This document shows positions 36,072 to 44,847 of a stretch of 64,000 bases of DNA, piece after piece. The notes below the pieces were generated by a model, which had not been told where the DNA came from, did not search any database, and worked only from the letters and a program-made list of their open reading frames with translations. The stretch's first letter is position 1. Each line of letters begins with the position of its first letter. The DNA is taken from the NCBI RefSeq assembly GCF_003003005.1, contig NZ_PVTR01000002.1:62001-126000 (forward strand), given 5' to 3'. The translations under genes were made by a program, and so were the position numbers. The stretch comes from Mongoliibacter ruber (GTDB lineage: Bacteria > Bacteroidota > Bacteroidia > Cytophagales > Cyclobacteriaceae).

Positions 36072-36992
36072 ATGAGAAGAAGAAACTTCATCAAAAATTT
36101 AAGTTTGAGTGGGGCAATAGCATCTATAGCAGGAGGCGCTTCCGTTTCAGCCTTTGCTAAAGTTAACAAACCTTCAAACACCTTTAATTTGGACTATGCT
36201 CCTCATTTCGGGATGTTTAAAGGACATGCAGGAGAAGACTTGATAGATCAGCTGAAGTTTATGGCTGACCAAGGATTTCGCTCACTGGAAGACAATGGTC
36301 TTTTAGGGCGGCCGATAGATGTGCAGAATAAGATTGGTGAAAACTTGGAAAAGTTAGGCATGAGAATGGGTGTCTTTGTAGTGGATGGAGGAGACAATTG
36401 GAAAGTCTCCCTGACCACGGGTAAAAAAGAATTCGTAGACACCTTTGTCAAAACTTGCCGTGATTCTGTAGAGGCTGCCAAAAGAGTAAATGCTAAATGG
36501 GCTACTGTGGTACCGGGTTTTTTTGAAAGAAATCTACCCATGGGAATTCAGACAGGTAATGTAATTGAAGCATTGAAACGGGGTGCAGAGGTATTTGAAC
36601 CACATGGCTTGACCATGGTTTTGGAACCTCTGAGTGATACTCCGGAACTTTTCCTCAGGTATTCCGATCAGTCATATGCTATTTGCAAAGCTGTAGGAAG
36701 TCCTTCATGCAAAATCCTCTATGACGTATACCACATGCAGAAGAATGAAGGTAACTTGATTTCTAATATGGAAAAATGCTGGAACGAAATAGCATACATA
36801 CAAATTGGGGACAATCCTGGTAGAAAAGAACCTGGAACCGGAGAAATCAATTACCTTAAGGTGTTTGAATACATCGATTCCAAGGGTTTTGAAGGGATAC
36901 TGGGTATGGAGCATGGAAACGCCCTTCCTGGAATAGATGGAGAAAAAGCACTTATTGAAGCATATCGAAAAGCAGACAGTTTTAAATCATGA
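36072..36992 (+). CDS. Hydroxypyruvate-isomerase-like TIM barrel, Tat-exported
   Basis: The protein has 306 aa and a Tat signal (RRRNFIKN, then LSLSGAIASIAGG ending SAFA). It belongs to the AP-endonuclease-2/sugar isomerase TIM-barrel group and is closest in motifs to hydroxypyruvate isomerase (QIGDNPGRKEPGTGEINY). Putative metal ligands lie in LEPLSD, YDVYHMQ, QIGDNP and GMEHGN. An in-frame TTG at 36066 overlaps the previous stop; the ATG at 36072 starts the Tat signal. Acting beside a Gfo/Idh enzyme, it may isomerise or cleave an oxidised sugar in the periplasm. This is inference. Confidence 0.9.
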   Translation: MRRRNFIKNLSLSGAIASIAGGASVSAFAKVNKPSNTFNLDYAPHFGMFKGHAGEDLIDQLKFMADQGFRSLEDNGLLGRPIDVQNKIGENLEKLGMRMGVFVVDGGDNWKVSLTTGKKEFVDTFVKTCRDSVEAAKRVNAKWATVVPGFFERNLPMGIQTGNVIEALKRGAEVFEPHGLTMVLEPLSDTPELFLRYSDQSYAICKAVGSPSCKILYDVYHMQKNEGNLISNMEKCWNEIAYIQIGDNPGRKEPGTGEINYLKVFEYIDSKGFEGILGMEHGNALPGIDGEKALIEAYRKADSFKS

Positions 36993-38023
36993 AAAATCCA
37001 GTCTTTTGGTCATTTGTTTTATTACTCTTGTTTTCCTGTGAAGAAAACAGAAGAATCAAAACTGTAGAAAAACCAAAAGGCTGGATAATTTTAGACACCC
37101 AAGTGGACGCCTCTCTTAGAGGGTTGTCTCCAATTACAGAAAATATTGTTTGGGCAAGTGGTTCCAATGGCACTTGGTTGAGAACCTTGGATGGAGGTAT
37201 CAATTGGGATTCAGGCGTCATCAATGGTTTGGATTCAGTGGATTTTAGAGATATTGAAGGAATTGATGCGTCGACAGCTATCGCCATGTCATCAGGCCAG
37301 CCAGCATTAATTTTCAAAACTTTAGACGGAGGCAAGACTTGGGAGAAAAAATTCGAGGGATCTGATAAAGATTTTTTTGATGGCATGTATTTTCAACGTA
37401 AAAAGGGAATTGTCTTGGGTGACCCTGTTGACAATTATTGGAAAATCCTGACTACAGACGACCTAGGAGAGACTTGGAAGGTAAGTGAAAGATCTCCGAA
37501 AGCTAAAGAAGGCGCTGGATCTTTTGCAGCAAGTGGATCAACGGTCATGAGGGATAATAACAGGATTTGGTTTGCTTCAGGAGGGCTGAGCAGCGATATT
37601 TTCTTCTCTGACGATGATGGCATGCATTGGAAAATAATTTCTACCCCCATTTTACAGGGAGAGCCATCTCAGGGTATATTTTCTTTTACAAAAGTGAGTG
37701 ATCAGGTTTTAATTGCGGTAGGAGGTGATTATTTAAAATCAGATTTTGCAGAAAAAAATGCCATTATCTCAACAGATGGAGGCATGAGTTGGGAATTGAT
37801 TGAAGGAAATTTACCCAAGGGCTATCGTTCTGGTATAAGCTATTTTCCACTACATCATTGGCTGATTTCAGTGGGCCCGAGTGGTTCAGATTATTCGAGA
37901 GATGGAGGCATAAATTGGGAGAAATTTTCAGAAGAAGGTTTTCACGCTATTTTTCGTGACAAAGCACAAAGCAGTATTTGGGCTTCTGGTAGCAAGGGCA
38001 GGATTGCCAAACTGGATTATTGA
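36989..38023 (+). CDS. YCF48/BNR-repeat lipoprotein
   Basis: The 344-aa lipoprotein (Cys17 in LLLFSCEE) forms one predicted beta-propeller. Recurrent blade motifs are TLDGGINWD, TLDGGKTWE, TTDDLGETW, SDDDGMHW, STDGGMSWE and SRDGGINWE. The start overlaps the previous stop (ATGA), so it is the last gene of the accessory operon. A scaffold or sugar-binding role is likely. No catalytic residues can be identified. Confidence 0.85.
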   Translation: MKNPVFWSFVLLLLFSCEENRRIKTVEKPKGWIILDTQVDASLRGLSPITENIVWASGSNGTWLRTLDGGINWDSGVINGLDSVDFRDIEGIDASTAIAMSSGQPALIFKTLDGGKTWEKKFEGSDKDFFDGMYFQRKKGIVLGDPVDNYWKILTTDDLGETWKVSERSPKAKEGAGSFAASGSTVMRDNNRIWFASGGLSSDIFFSDDDGMHWKIISTPILQGEPSQGIFSFTKVSDQVLIAVGGDYLKSDFAEKNAIISTDGGMSWELIEGNLPKGYRSGISYFPLHHWLISVGPSGSDYSRDGGINWEKFSEEGFHAIFRDKAQSSIWASGSKGRIAKLDY

Positions 38024-38200
38024 CAGCAAAACAGATTGCCCCCTAAAAATGAATTCATGATTTTTTTAAAGTATTCACACTAGCATTACCAAATGCACCC
38101 ATCTTATATTATATTTATTATTCGGACAATGGCACATTTATTATTTTAGTTATATTGTCATCTTAATTGTCTTACTCAACACCAAAAAAATCTAAAGGAA

Positions 38201-38941
38201 ATGTTTGATATCATTCCATCCATATGGCTCATTGACGGGAAATGTGTTCGCCTTAAGAGAGGTGATTTCGCCACTCAGGAGGTGATTTCCAACAATCCTG
38301 TCGAAATTGCCCAAGCTTTTGAAGATCATGGTATTCGTTGGCTTCACTTAGTGGATCTTGATGGAGCGAGAAGAGGCGAACCAAAAAACTACCACATCCT
38401 GGAACTTATCGCTGGATATACCAACCTCAAAGTAGATTTTACTGGAGGAATATCTACAGATGGTGATGTGTTAAAGGCATTTGAAAATGGTGCTTATGCA
38501 GTTACAGCAGCATCCGTTGCAGCCACGTATCCAGAGCGTTTTTCACAATGGATCATGTCTTATGGAAGGGAAAAAATCTTTATGGCTGCAGATACCAATC
38601 CTGCTGATAATAAAATCAAAGTGCGAGGCTGGCTGAAAAAAACGGAAATAGACCTGTTTGACCATATCGAATTCTTCTATGAAAGAGGACTCAAGTACCT
38701 AAAGTGCTCCGATGTCACCAGAGACGGAGTAATGGAAGGCCCTAACCTGGAACTATACAAGAAAATCGTCGAAAAATTTCCATCAATTCGACTGGCTGCA
38801 AGTGGTGGCGTGAGGAATATAGAAGACTTCAAGCAATTGAAAGACAATGGAGTAACCTCAGTAGTTTTTGGCCGGGCATTTTTCGAAGGGATTGTCACCC
38901 TCAAAGACCTAGACAAATTTATGGCCGAACATGGCCAATAG
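38201..38941 (+). CDS. HisA-family TIM barrel lacking the first catalytic Asp
   Basis: The 246-aa protein aligns with HisA (ProFAR isomerase) over its whole length: WLIDGKCVRLKRG, VDLDGARRGEPKN, TGGIST, KVRGWLKKTEID, CSDVTRDGVMEGPN and ASGGVRNIEDF. The first catalytic Asp (Asp8 in Thermotoga HisA, normally in PAID) is Trp9 here (PSIW). The second, Asp131 (MAADTN), is kept. The GGGIR phosphate loop reads TGGIST, and the VxxGT loop reads VTAAS. It stands alone with no his genes around. Either it catalyses a different sugar-phosphate reaction or it is a regulatory paralogue. A terminator follows. Confidence 0.85.
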   Translation: MFDIIPSIWLIDGKCVRLKRGDFATQEVISNNPVEIAQAFEDHGIRWLHLVDLDGARRGEPKNYHILELIAGYTNLKVDFTGGISTDGDVLKAFENGAYAVTAASVAATYPERFSQWIMSYGREKIFMAADTNPADNKIKVRGWLKKTEIDLFDHIEFFYERGLKYLKCSDVTRDGVMEGPNLELYKKIVEKFPSIRLAASGGVRNIEDFKQLKDNGVTSVVFGRAFFEGIVTLKDLDKFMAEHGQ

Positions 38942-38944
38942 CAA

Positions 38945-38980
38945 AAAAGCCAGTTCTAAGAGCTGGCTTTTACTATTTTT
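38945..38980. terminator. Bidirectional terminator after the HisA-like gene
   Basis: AAAAGCCAG (38945-38953) pairs with CTGGCTTTT (38963-38971), extended by a few pairs with one T-G wobble. T-rich runs occur on both strands. It separates convergent genes. Confidence 0.85.
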
Positions 38981-39001
38981 GAGTAAGGGTAATTTATGAA
39001 A

Positions 39002-40264
39002 CTATTCTAAAATTTTTGCATCATACTCTATCCTCAATGCATTCAAATCGGGCTTCCTTTCTTTTTCCCTCTTTAACTCAATTTGGTAAAGGTATTCACC
39101 CAACTCGGAGTAGAAAGGAAAAGCCACTTCGTCAAATTCGTATTGGTTGTCATTGAGCGTTTCGTTTTCATTCACATAGATTACAGCTGTCACAAAAAAC
39201 TCCACGCCATTTTCGAAGTCAACAAAATAAGCCCCGTCTAATAAGTGTCCATAGGCCATGCCTGTCTTATTGAATATTCTGAACTGTGCAGGGATTGGCT
39301 CCTTTCCTGTACCGAATTTGAAAAATTTAGAATAGCTGTCGTAATACTCTGGTAATTCATACTTGGGAAAATCACTCTCCCCTGGAAGCATTGACATATA
39401 TTTTAAAACAAACTGTCTATCTTCCTCCGAGAGGTCAAACCTTTCAGATGATTGGAATTTTTCCGGAAACAAAAGCCTCATCACTGTACCATGAAAGTCC
39501 GAAAGAGAATACTTGTTTTTAAAAGTAAAGTCCATCGGTTGCTCTACTAATTTTCCCCCATCCATAAAACTTTTACCGATATCCGGTTTGCCACTAACCG
39601 AAAACACAGTTTCGGTTTCTCTGGCAGGAATTTCCAAAATCTCTTGTCCATCAAAATCAAAAAATCTGATCGGATTAAAATGCCGATTCTCTTCAGGACT
39701 CATCGGTATGCTCAGCCGGTGGTTGATAACTGTATTTTTTAGCCCTTTCCCTTCCAGTTTTTCATTGATATAATCCTGTCCAAGCAACTCATAGAGCCTG
39801 TTATAGGCATCATTGTCGCTCACTAAAAGGATTTTTTTGATGTAGTGAGCTACACTGGGCATCAGATTAGCAGCTGTACTGTCTGTAAATGCTGGGATTT
39901 GGGAAGTCCTGACGGAATCAGTTACCATCATACTTTCCTTAGAAAGGCCTCTTACATTCTGCTCACCCAACCACTCCAAAGCCAATACCGCAACTGGAAG
40001 TTTGACTGTAGAGGCTGGATAAAAATATGTCTGATCGTTCAGGTTAAACTCAAATGTTTCAAAAACAGGTTGATTGTTTACATCTCTGTTTATTTGAGTA
40101 TATAGTATTTGAACTTGGTATTTTGAGGCATTGCCCAATACCTCCTTCAAGATTGGATAATCTTTTGGGATATTTTGAAATGGATCATATTCTTCTTGTT
40201 TACAACTTGACAGAAGGACAAAAAAAATAAAAAATCGGATTGTAAAGCCTTTCAAAATCTTCAT
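39002..40264 (-). CDS. Class A beta-lactamase-fold serine hydrolase, lipoprotein
   Basis: The 420-aa lipoprotein (Cys21 in VLLSSC) has the three serine-hydrolase motifs of the class A beta-lactamase/PBP fold: S85-T-V-K88, S149-D-N151 and K333-T-G335. It is far longer than a typical beta-lactamase (about 290 aa), with an insert around residues 190-310. The omega-loop ExxxN motif is not obvious. A cell-wall or ester/peptide hydrolase is more likely than drug resistance. It lies 19 bases after the PLP enzyme gene and is probably co-transcribed with it. Confidence 0.85.
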   Translation of the reverse strand: MKILKGFTIRFFIFFVLLSSCKQEEYDPFQNIPKDYPILKEVLGNASKYQVQILYTQINRDVNNQPVFETFEFNLNDQTYFYPASTVKLPVAVLALEWLGEQNVRGLSKESMMVTDSVRTSQIPAFTDSTAANLMPSVAHYIKKILLVSDNDAYNRLYELLGQDYINEKLEGKGLKNTVINHRLSIPMSPEENRHFNPIRFFDFDGQEILEIPARETETVFSVSGKPDIGKSFMDGGKLVEQPMDFTFKNKYSLSDFHGTVMRLLFPEKFQSSERFDLSEEDRQFVLKYMSMLPGESDFPKYELPEYYDSYSKFFKFGTGKEPIPAQFRIFNKTGMAYGHLLDGAYFVDFENGVEFFVTAVIYVNENETLNDNQYEFDEVAFPFYSELGEYLYQIELKREKERKPDLNALRIEYDAKILE

Positions 40265-40283
40265 ATAGGATGTTTAATTTTTA

Positions 40284-41369
40284 TCAAGTCAAAACACTGG
40301 ATTCAAAAACCTGCCCTTGAATTTTTTCCAGAATCTTATAAAGTTTTTCCAAGTCTTCCTGTTCATGATGGGCAGAAAGAACGACTCTGTTGATCCAGGG
40401 GTCTGTTGGCTCCGGATATGGAAAAGAACTGATTATTACACCTTCATCCTCTAATTGGCTGACCCATTTCCTGTTTTTGAAAGAATAAACGGGGAAGCCC
40501 AAATCCTTCTCAAAGCCGGAAATTTTGTTAATTACCGAGTTAAAGTAGGTTTTATTTTTTTGTAATCTTAGAAATTGCTCTTTATATAAGTCCTGTGCCT
40601 GCAAGAACGCCCAAAGATATGCCTGAGGTGGAGGAGATGCAGATCTGAAAATTTTCCTGTTCAAAATCCCAATAAGTGGCTGTACAGGCCCCAAGGTGAT
40701 TCCAGCTGGCATTCCGAGTGCTTTTCCCAATGAGCCCGAAACCAATAACTCGACAGGCAGATATTTCCACCTGTTGTAAGTCCCATAAATATCATCTCCC
40801 ATCACACCGAATGCATGGCTATCATCTACAAGAAATGTGTATTGGTGCTTCCTAGGCAAGTAACCCATCCAGCTAAAGTCATGGATAGCGGGCTTAAGCG
40901 GGTCTACTGCATTTGCCAAAATCAAAATCCGCTGTGCTTTGAGCGTTTCGCACATTTCTTTGACGTGCTCTTTCCATTCTTCAAAGTTCTGATTTGGGTC
41001 TGGACTGAGTTCCTCAGGAAGAATTGCAGGATGTGTGTCCGGTGCAATAAAAATGTAATCCGTGTGATCCAATAAATAATTGACCGTGGCATATCCAGCC
41101 AAATATCCGCTACTCCAAACCAAGGCTTTCTCAGCTCCCGCTTTTTCAGCAAAATAATTTTCAAACTGTTCGAAAATATTGAGTCGAACATTATTGATTC
41201 TACTGAGCCCATGATTTAGACCTAGATTTCTGATACCTCTGATCACAAGATCTTCATACTCCTTTATCGCTGCCATTCCCAAATAATCGGTGCCACTGAA
41301 ATACAGATACTCTTTATTGTCCCTTAGTATATGGCGACCGATTTTGGTTTGGATGTGAAATAAACTCAT
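40284..41369 (-). CDS. Alpha-oxoamine-synthase-like PLP enzyme (KBL/BioF family)
   Basis: The 361-aa fold-type I PLP enzyme resembles 8-amino-7-oxononanoate synthase and serine palmitoyltransferase. VDDSHAFGVMG matches the PLP-binding DDAHGFG motif, and the Schiff-base Lys is in SGSLGKALG (Lys216). The open frame extends 18 codons upstream, but a -7 box lies inside that stretch, so the ATG at 41369 is chosen. The family joins an amino acid to an acyl-CoA. No biotin gene is near, so a lipid or other product is possible. Confidence 0.85.
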   Translation of the reverse strand: MSLFHIQTKIGRHILRDNKEYLYFSGTDYLGMAAIKEYEDLVIRGIRNLGLNHGLSRINNVRLNIFEQFENYFAEKAGAEKALVWSSGYLAGYATVNYLLDHTDYIFIAPDTHPAILPEELSPDPNQNFEEWKEHVKEMCETLKAQRILILANAVDPLKPAIHDFSWMGYLPRKHQYTFLVDDSHAFGVMGDDIYGTYNRWKYLPVELLVSGSLGKALGMPAGITLGPVQPLIGILNRKIFRSASPPPQAYLWAFLQAQDLYKEQFLRLQKNKTYFNSVINKISGFEKDLGFPVYSFKNRKWVSQLEDEGVIISSFPYPEPTDPWINRVVLSAHHEQEDLEKLYKILEKIQGQVFESSVLT

Positions 41370-41711
41370 TTGGAAGATGTTGGGTGATAGCTTGATACAA
41401 ATATAACTATTTGTACTCTTCAATTAATCCATTCATTTTCAAATTTCCAAAGAATCTCTAGATAAAATCTCATCATGCCTGTATTTAATCCATTTTTTTA
41501 GCAGTAATCTACACTTTTTAGAATAAACCACCTTAAATAACTGTCGTTTAGTGTTTTGCTTCCTACTTCCAAAAGTATTATGATAACAGCTTTCATACCA
41601 GAAGAATCTAAGTAATAGCATTAACCTGTAATTTCAAACCAACATAAACTGGCCTCATAGAGCCTCATTAGCAATTGTTAAATCTTGCCAATTCCCACTG
41701 TGCTAAGTTTC
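41370..41711. other. 342-bp intergenic region
   Basis: AT-rich region between two minus-strand genes. It contains the -7 box of the PLP gene at its left end and the 3' flank of the outer-membrane gene at its right end. The one open frame (41439-41621, minus) has no coding character. Nothing else is seen. Confidence 0.6.
41398..41405 (-). promoter_or_regulatory. Candidate -7 box (TATATTTG) of the PLP-enzyme gene
   Basis: On the minus strand TATATTTG matches TANNTTTG, about 28 bases before the ATG at 41369. A TTG lies upstream at a short 15-base spacing. It places transcription start downstream of the longer ORF start. Confidence 0.55.
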
Positions 41712-44567
41712 TTACCAAGTTCTTCCTCCTCCACCCCAAGGTCTTCCCCCCTGAGGTCTCTGAGTGCTTTCTTGTTGTTTGAAATTCCCGATGATATAAG
41801 TAAATGAAACAAGCCCATATCTGGTCAAAACCCGAGTAAATGTATCCTCAATGGTCACGTCATTGACAGTTCTCCCAATGGCGTTGTTTTGATTCAGTAA
41901 ATCAAAAATACTCAACTTAAATTCGCCTTTGTTGTCCTTCAAAAATCTATATCCCGCTTCTATATTCCATAGCCAAACAGACTGATCTAATTCTGCGGAA
42001 AGTCCCCTATAAAGGGCATTGTTGACCACATTTGATACAAACAACTTACCATTATTAGGGCTATAGTAAAACCTGATATTTGAATTTTGTATATAGAAAT
42101 TGTTGCTGAGGTTAGACTGTAAACTACTGTTTACAATTGTATATGTCCCTGTTGTAGACAAAGTAAAATCCAAATCCTTACTGATATTGCTAGTCAAAGT
42201 AAGTCCTTGGCTCAGGTCCAAGTTGTCATTGAAGTTTTTCTGCCCGTTGATAAATCCAGGAGTTCTGTTCATGGATACACTGGAATTAAGATTGAATTGG
42301 GACTTTAGCTTTTTGATAGGTGTACCATAAGTCACAAATAAACGAGACCTAAATTGCCCGGATAAATTTTCGGGCCTACTTATCTGAGCTCCTGGCCTCA
42401 ACAATACCTCTCCGTTGATAAGGGTATCTGTTTGGGCTACAAAAGTGCTATTCCCGATAAAATTGTCTGTCACAGACAAGAAAAGGAAGGAGAAGAATGT
42501 CCTTGATTTCTCAAGATTGATTTTGGAAAAATTCGTAAACACTGTATGGCTATAAGCTTGACCTAAATCTGGATTTCCAACAGAAAGCTGCAATTGATTC
42601 TGATTGTTGATTACATTCTGAAGCTGATTGACTGCAGGTTCCTGTGTATTCGTTCTATACCTCATCCTAAATGAGGTCCCTTTTTCTCTGTTCCTATAAG
42701 AGGCATTCATGCCAGGAAGAAGGTTGCTGAAAGACCTATTAAAAGTCTGTTCCCTTGGGAAAAAACTCTCATTGTCCTGGACCGCATATTGGTAATCAAG
42801 ATTGGCATTTACATTCCAATTTTTATAGTTGTAGCTATATCCTGCACTTGGCCTTTGGACGATAAATCTATTGTCAAATACGTTACTCAAAGCGGTATCC
42901 AAAACCATCATACCCAATTCAGGAACCAAAGCAAAAGTTTGCTGATCAGCGGTAGTTTTGTTGTTTCCAATTTGGTAGGACAAGGTCAGAAGTGATTTTT
43001 CATTTACTGGCTCCGTCAATTGTACAGTTGCCCTATAGTTGAAGCCATCGGATAAACCAATTGTTTCTTGGTCCAGGGTATCCCTTATATCTCTGATAAA
43101 ATCCCTGTTTGCGGCAATCAGTTCAGACAATTGATCTCTCTTATTCCAAGCGGTAAACACAGTAGTGGATACAGTCCTTCCAGGTTTGTCAAACTTGTAC
43201 CTGTACACGAAATTATTGGAGATATTGTAGCCTTCTGTCTCAGCATCAGATATGGTACGGGTACTGCTAAGCGGATCCCTTATACCTGAGAAGTTTATCC
43301 CGTCACGATCTAAAAATGTCCTGTTATTTTGAAAATTCAGAGAAGGAGTCATGATGATGGCATTTTTTTCATCAATATCATATTCAATTCTACTGTTGAC
43401 CCGATGGTTATTATTGCGAACAGTATTGATCAAGGTCTCATCATAGAATTGTCTATTTTCTTCTGAAAGTATCAATTCCCTATTTGTCAGTCTGAATACA
43501 TTATTGTTGGTAGAATTGAAAAAATATGATGTAGTCAGATTCATTTTACCGCCAATTTTATCACTGTAGTTGAGGCCTAGACTATTGGTAGTGATAATTC
43601 CCTGATCTTGACCGACCAAGAAATTGTTGTTGCCACCGCCTCCTGGTCTTCCACCACCGCCTCCACGTCCACCTTGGCCTCCTCCTTGGCCCCCGGTGAC
43701 CCCGACGAGATCTTGTGATGAGAAATTTTGCTGGTTGATATTGTTGAACAAACCTATGATGGAGATCCTTTTATCACCTTTGAAAAGATTGAAATTTCCC
43801 CCAGCGGCATACCTATTGTCTGATCCTCCCCCAGCATACAGCCTTCCAAACTGACCACTGCGTTTGTCAGGCCTAGTCACAATATTGATAGTCCGGGCAT
43901 AGTTCCCGTCATCAAAACCAGTCAACCTGGATTGATCTGACCTTTGGTCTAGAATCTCCACCCTATCTATCACATCAGCTGGTAAGTTTCGAAGAGCCAA
44001 AAATGGATCACTCCCAAAAAACTCCCTGCCATCTACCAAGACCTTCTGAACCTGTTCCCCTTTTGCTTGAATTTCTCCATTTTGTATCGTTACCCCTGGA
44101 ATCTTCCTGACCAAATCCTCTGCATCGGCATTCTCTCTTGTCCTGAATGCATTGGCATTAAATGAGGTAGTATCACCTTTTACTTCCCCCACAGGAATCT
44201 GTCCCTCTATCACCACTTCTCCAAGCAACTTGCTGTCTTCCACCAATACCATGGTGCCCAGATCCATTCTTTCACTGATATTATGGTTTCTGACTATTTT
44301 CTGATAGCCTAGATAAATGATTTCCAATTTAACATCAGGAATGTCAGCACGTCTGATTTCGAAAGTTCCACTTGCTCCCGTTACGGTAGAAGTCAATAGT
44401 GAATCCGTTACTGTTTTCAGTAAAACATTGGCCCCAATCATCGGTTCATTGGTACCGGATTCTATAACCTTGCCTTTTAAGATCAAGTCACCACGCTGAG
44501 CCGATGCCTCCCATGAGACAAAAATCATAGAAATAAGAAAAATCCAAGTAAGTAAATTTGAACGCAT
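41712..44567 (-). CDS. Outer-membrane beta-barrel protein, TonB-receptor-like
   Basis: The 951-aa outer-membrane protein has a signal peptide (about 1-23, ending ASAQ) and a carboxypeptidase-regulatory-like domain (about 30-110, GKVIESGTNEPMIGANVLL). A TonB-plug-like part follows (about 140-215, RKIPGVTIQNGEIQ), then the large C-terminal barrel of the OMP_b-brl_3 type. A Gly-rich loop lies at about residues 290-315 and the tail is again Gly-rich (GGRPWGGGGRTW). No SusD partner is present. Substrate unknown; such proteins may be small-ligand or metal transporters. Confidence 0.88.
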   Translation of the reverse strand: MRSNLLTWIFLISMIFVSWEASAQRGDLILKGKVIESGTNEPMIGANVLLKTVTDSLLTSTVTGASGTFEIRRADIPDVKLEIIYLGYQKIVRNHNISERMDLGTMVLVEDSKLLGEVVIEGQIPVGEVKGDTTSFNANAFRTRENADAEDLVRKIPGVTIQNGEIQAKGEQVQKVLVDGREFFGSDPFLALRNLPADVIDRVEILDQRSDQSRLTGFDDGNYARTINIVTRPDKRSGQFGRLYAGGGSDNRYAAGGNFNLFKGDKRISIIGLFNNINQQNFSSQDLVGVTGGQGGGQGGRGGGGGRPGGGGNNNFLVGQDQGIITTNSLGLNYSDKIGGKMNLTTSYFFNSTNNNVFRLTNRELILSEENRQFYDETLINTVRNNNHRVNSRIEYDIDEKNAIIMTPSLNFQNNRTFLDRDGINFSGIRDPLSSTRTISDAETEGYNISNNFVYRYKFDKPGRTVSTTVFTAWNKRDQLSELIAANRDFIRDIRDTLDQETIGLSDGFNYRATVQLTEPVNEKSLLTLSYQIGNNKTTADQQTFALVPELGMMVLDTALSNVFDNRFIVQRPSAGYSYNYKNWNVNANLDYQYAVQDNESFFPREQTFNRSFSNLLPGMNASYRNREKGTSFRMRYRTNTQEPAVNQLQNVINNQNQLQLSVGNPDLGQAYSHTVFTNFSKINLEKSRTFFSFLFLSVTDNFIGNSTFVAQTDTLINGEVLLRPGAQISRPENLSGQFRSRLFVTYGTPIKKLKSQFNLNSSVSMNRTPGFINGQKNFNDNLDLSQGLTLTSNISKDLDFTLSTTGTYTIVNSSLQSNLSNNFYIQNSNIRFYYSPNNGKLFVSNVVNNALYRGLSAELDQSVWLWNIEAGYRFLKDNKGEFKLSIFDLLNQNNAIGRTVNDVTIEDTFTRVLTRYGLVSFTYIIGNFKQQESTQRPQGGRPWGGGGRTW

Positions 44568-44697
44568 ATAAGCTTAGTTAAATCGAGTCTTAGACCATCA
44601 TTGGCTACAAAAAGTTTAATTGAAATTCAGCTAAGTTTTAAGTGGGAATTTTCAGGGTCTAAAAGGTCAAAAACCCCTTTTAACAAAAGATAGACAT

Positions 44698-44733
44698 AAA
44701 AAAAGCCGATAGAGATAAACACGCTATCGGCTT
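44698..44733 (-). terminator. Terminator of aspS
   Basis: AAGCCGATAG (44703-44712) pairs with CTATCGGCTT (44724-44733), followed on the minus strand by seven T. It lies 115 bases downstream of the aspS stop and before the outer-membrane gene, which therefore needs its own promoter. Confidence 0.82.
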
Positions 44734-44847
44734 CAAAACTAATTTGCTCAAGTAGACTCAATACCTAAATCAACTGTACTTAGAGGTATTTCGCCTAAAG
44801 GAATAGGTGATTCGAATATCAACCAATATCCTCATATCAATTAAAAT

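Noticed and set aside
39002-40264. Calling the serine hydrolase an antibiotic-resistance beta-lactamase
   Set aside because: Length and the lack of a clear omega-loop motif do not support it, despite SxxK, SDN and KTG.
41439-41621. 60-codon minus-strand frame in the 41.4-41.7 kb gap
   Set aside because: Composition is that of AT-rich noncoding DNA; no start context or family likeness.
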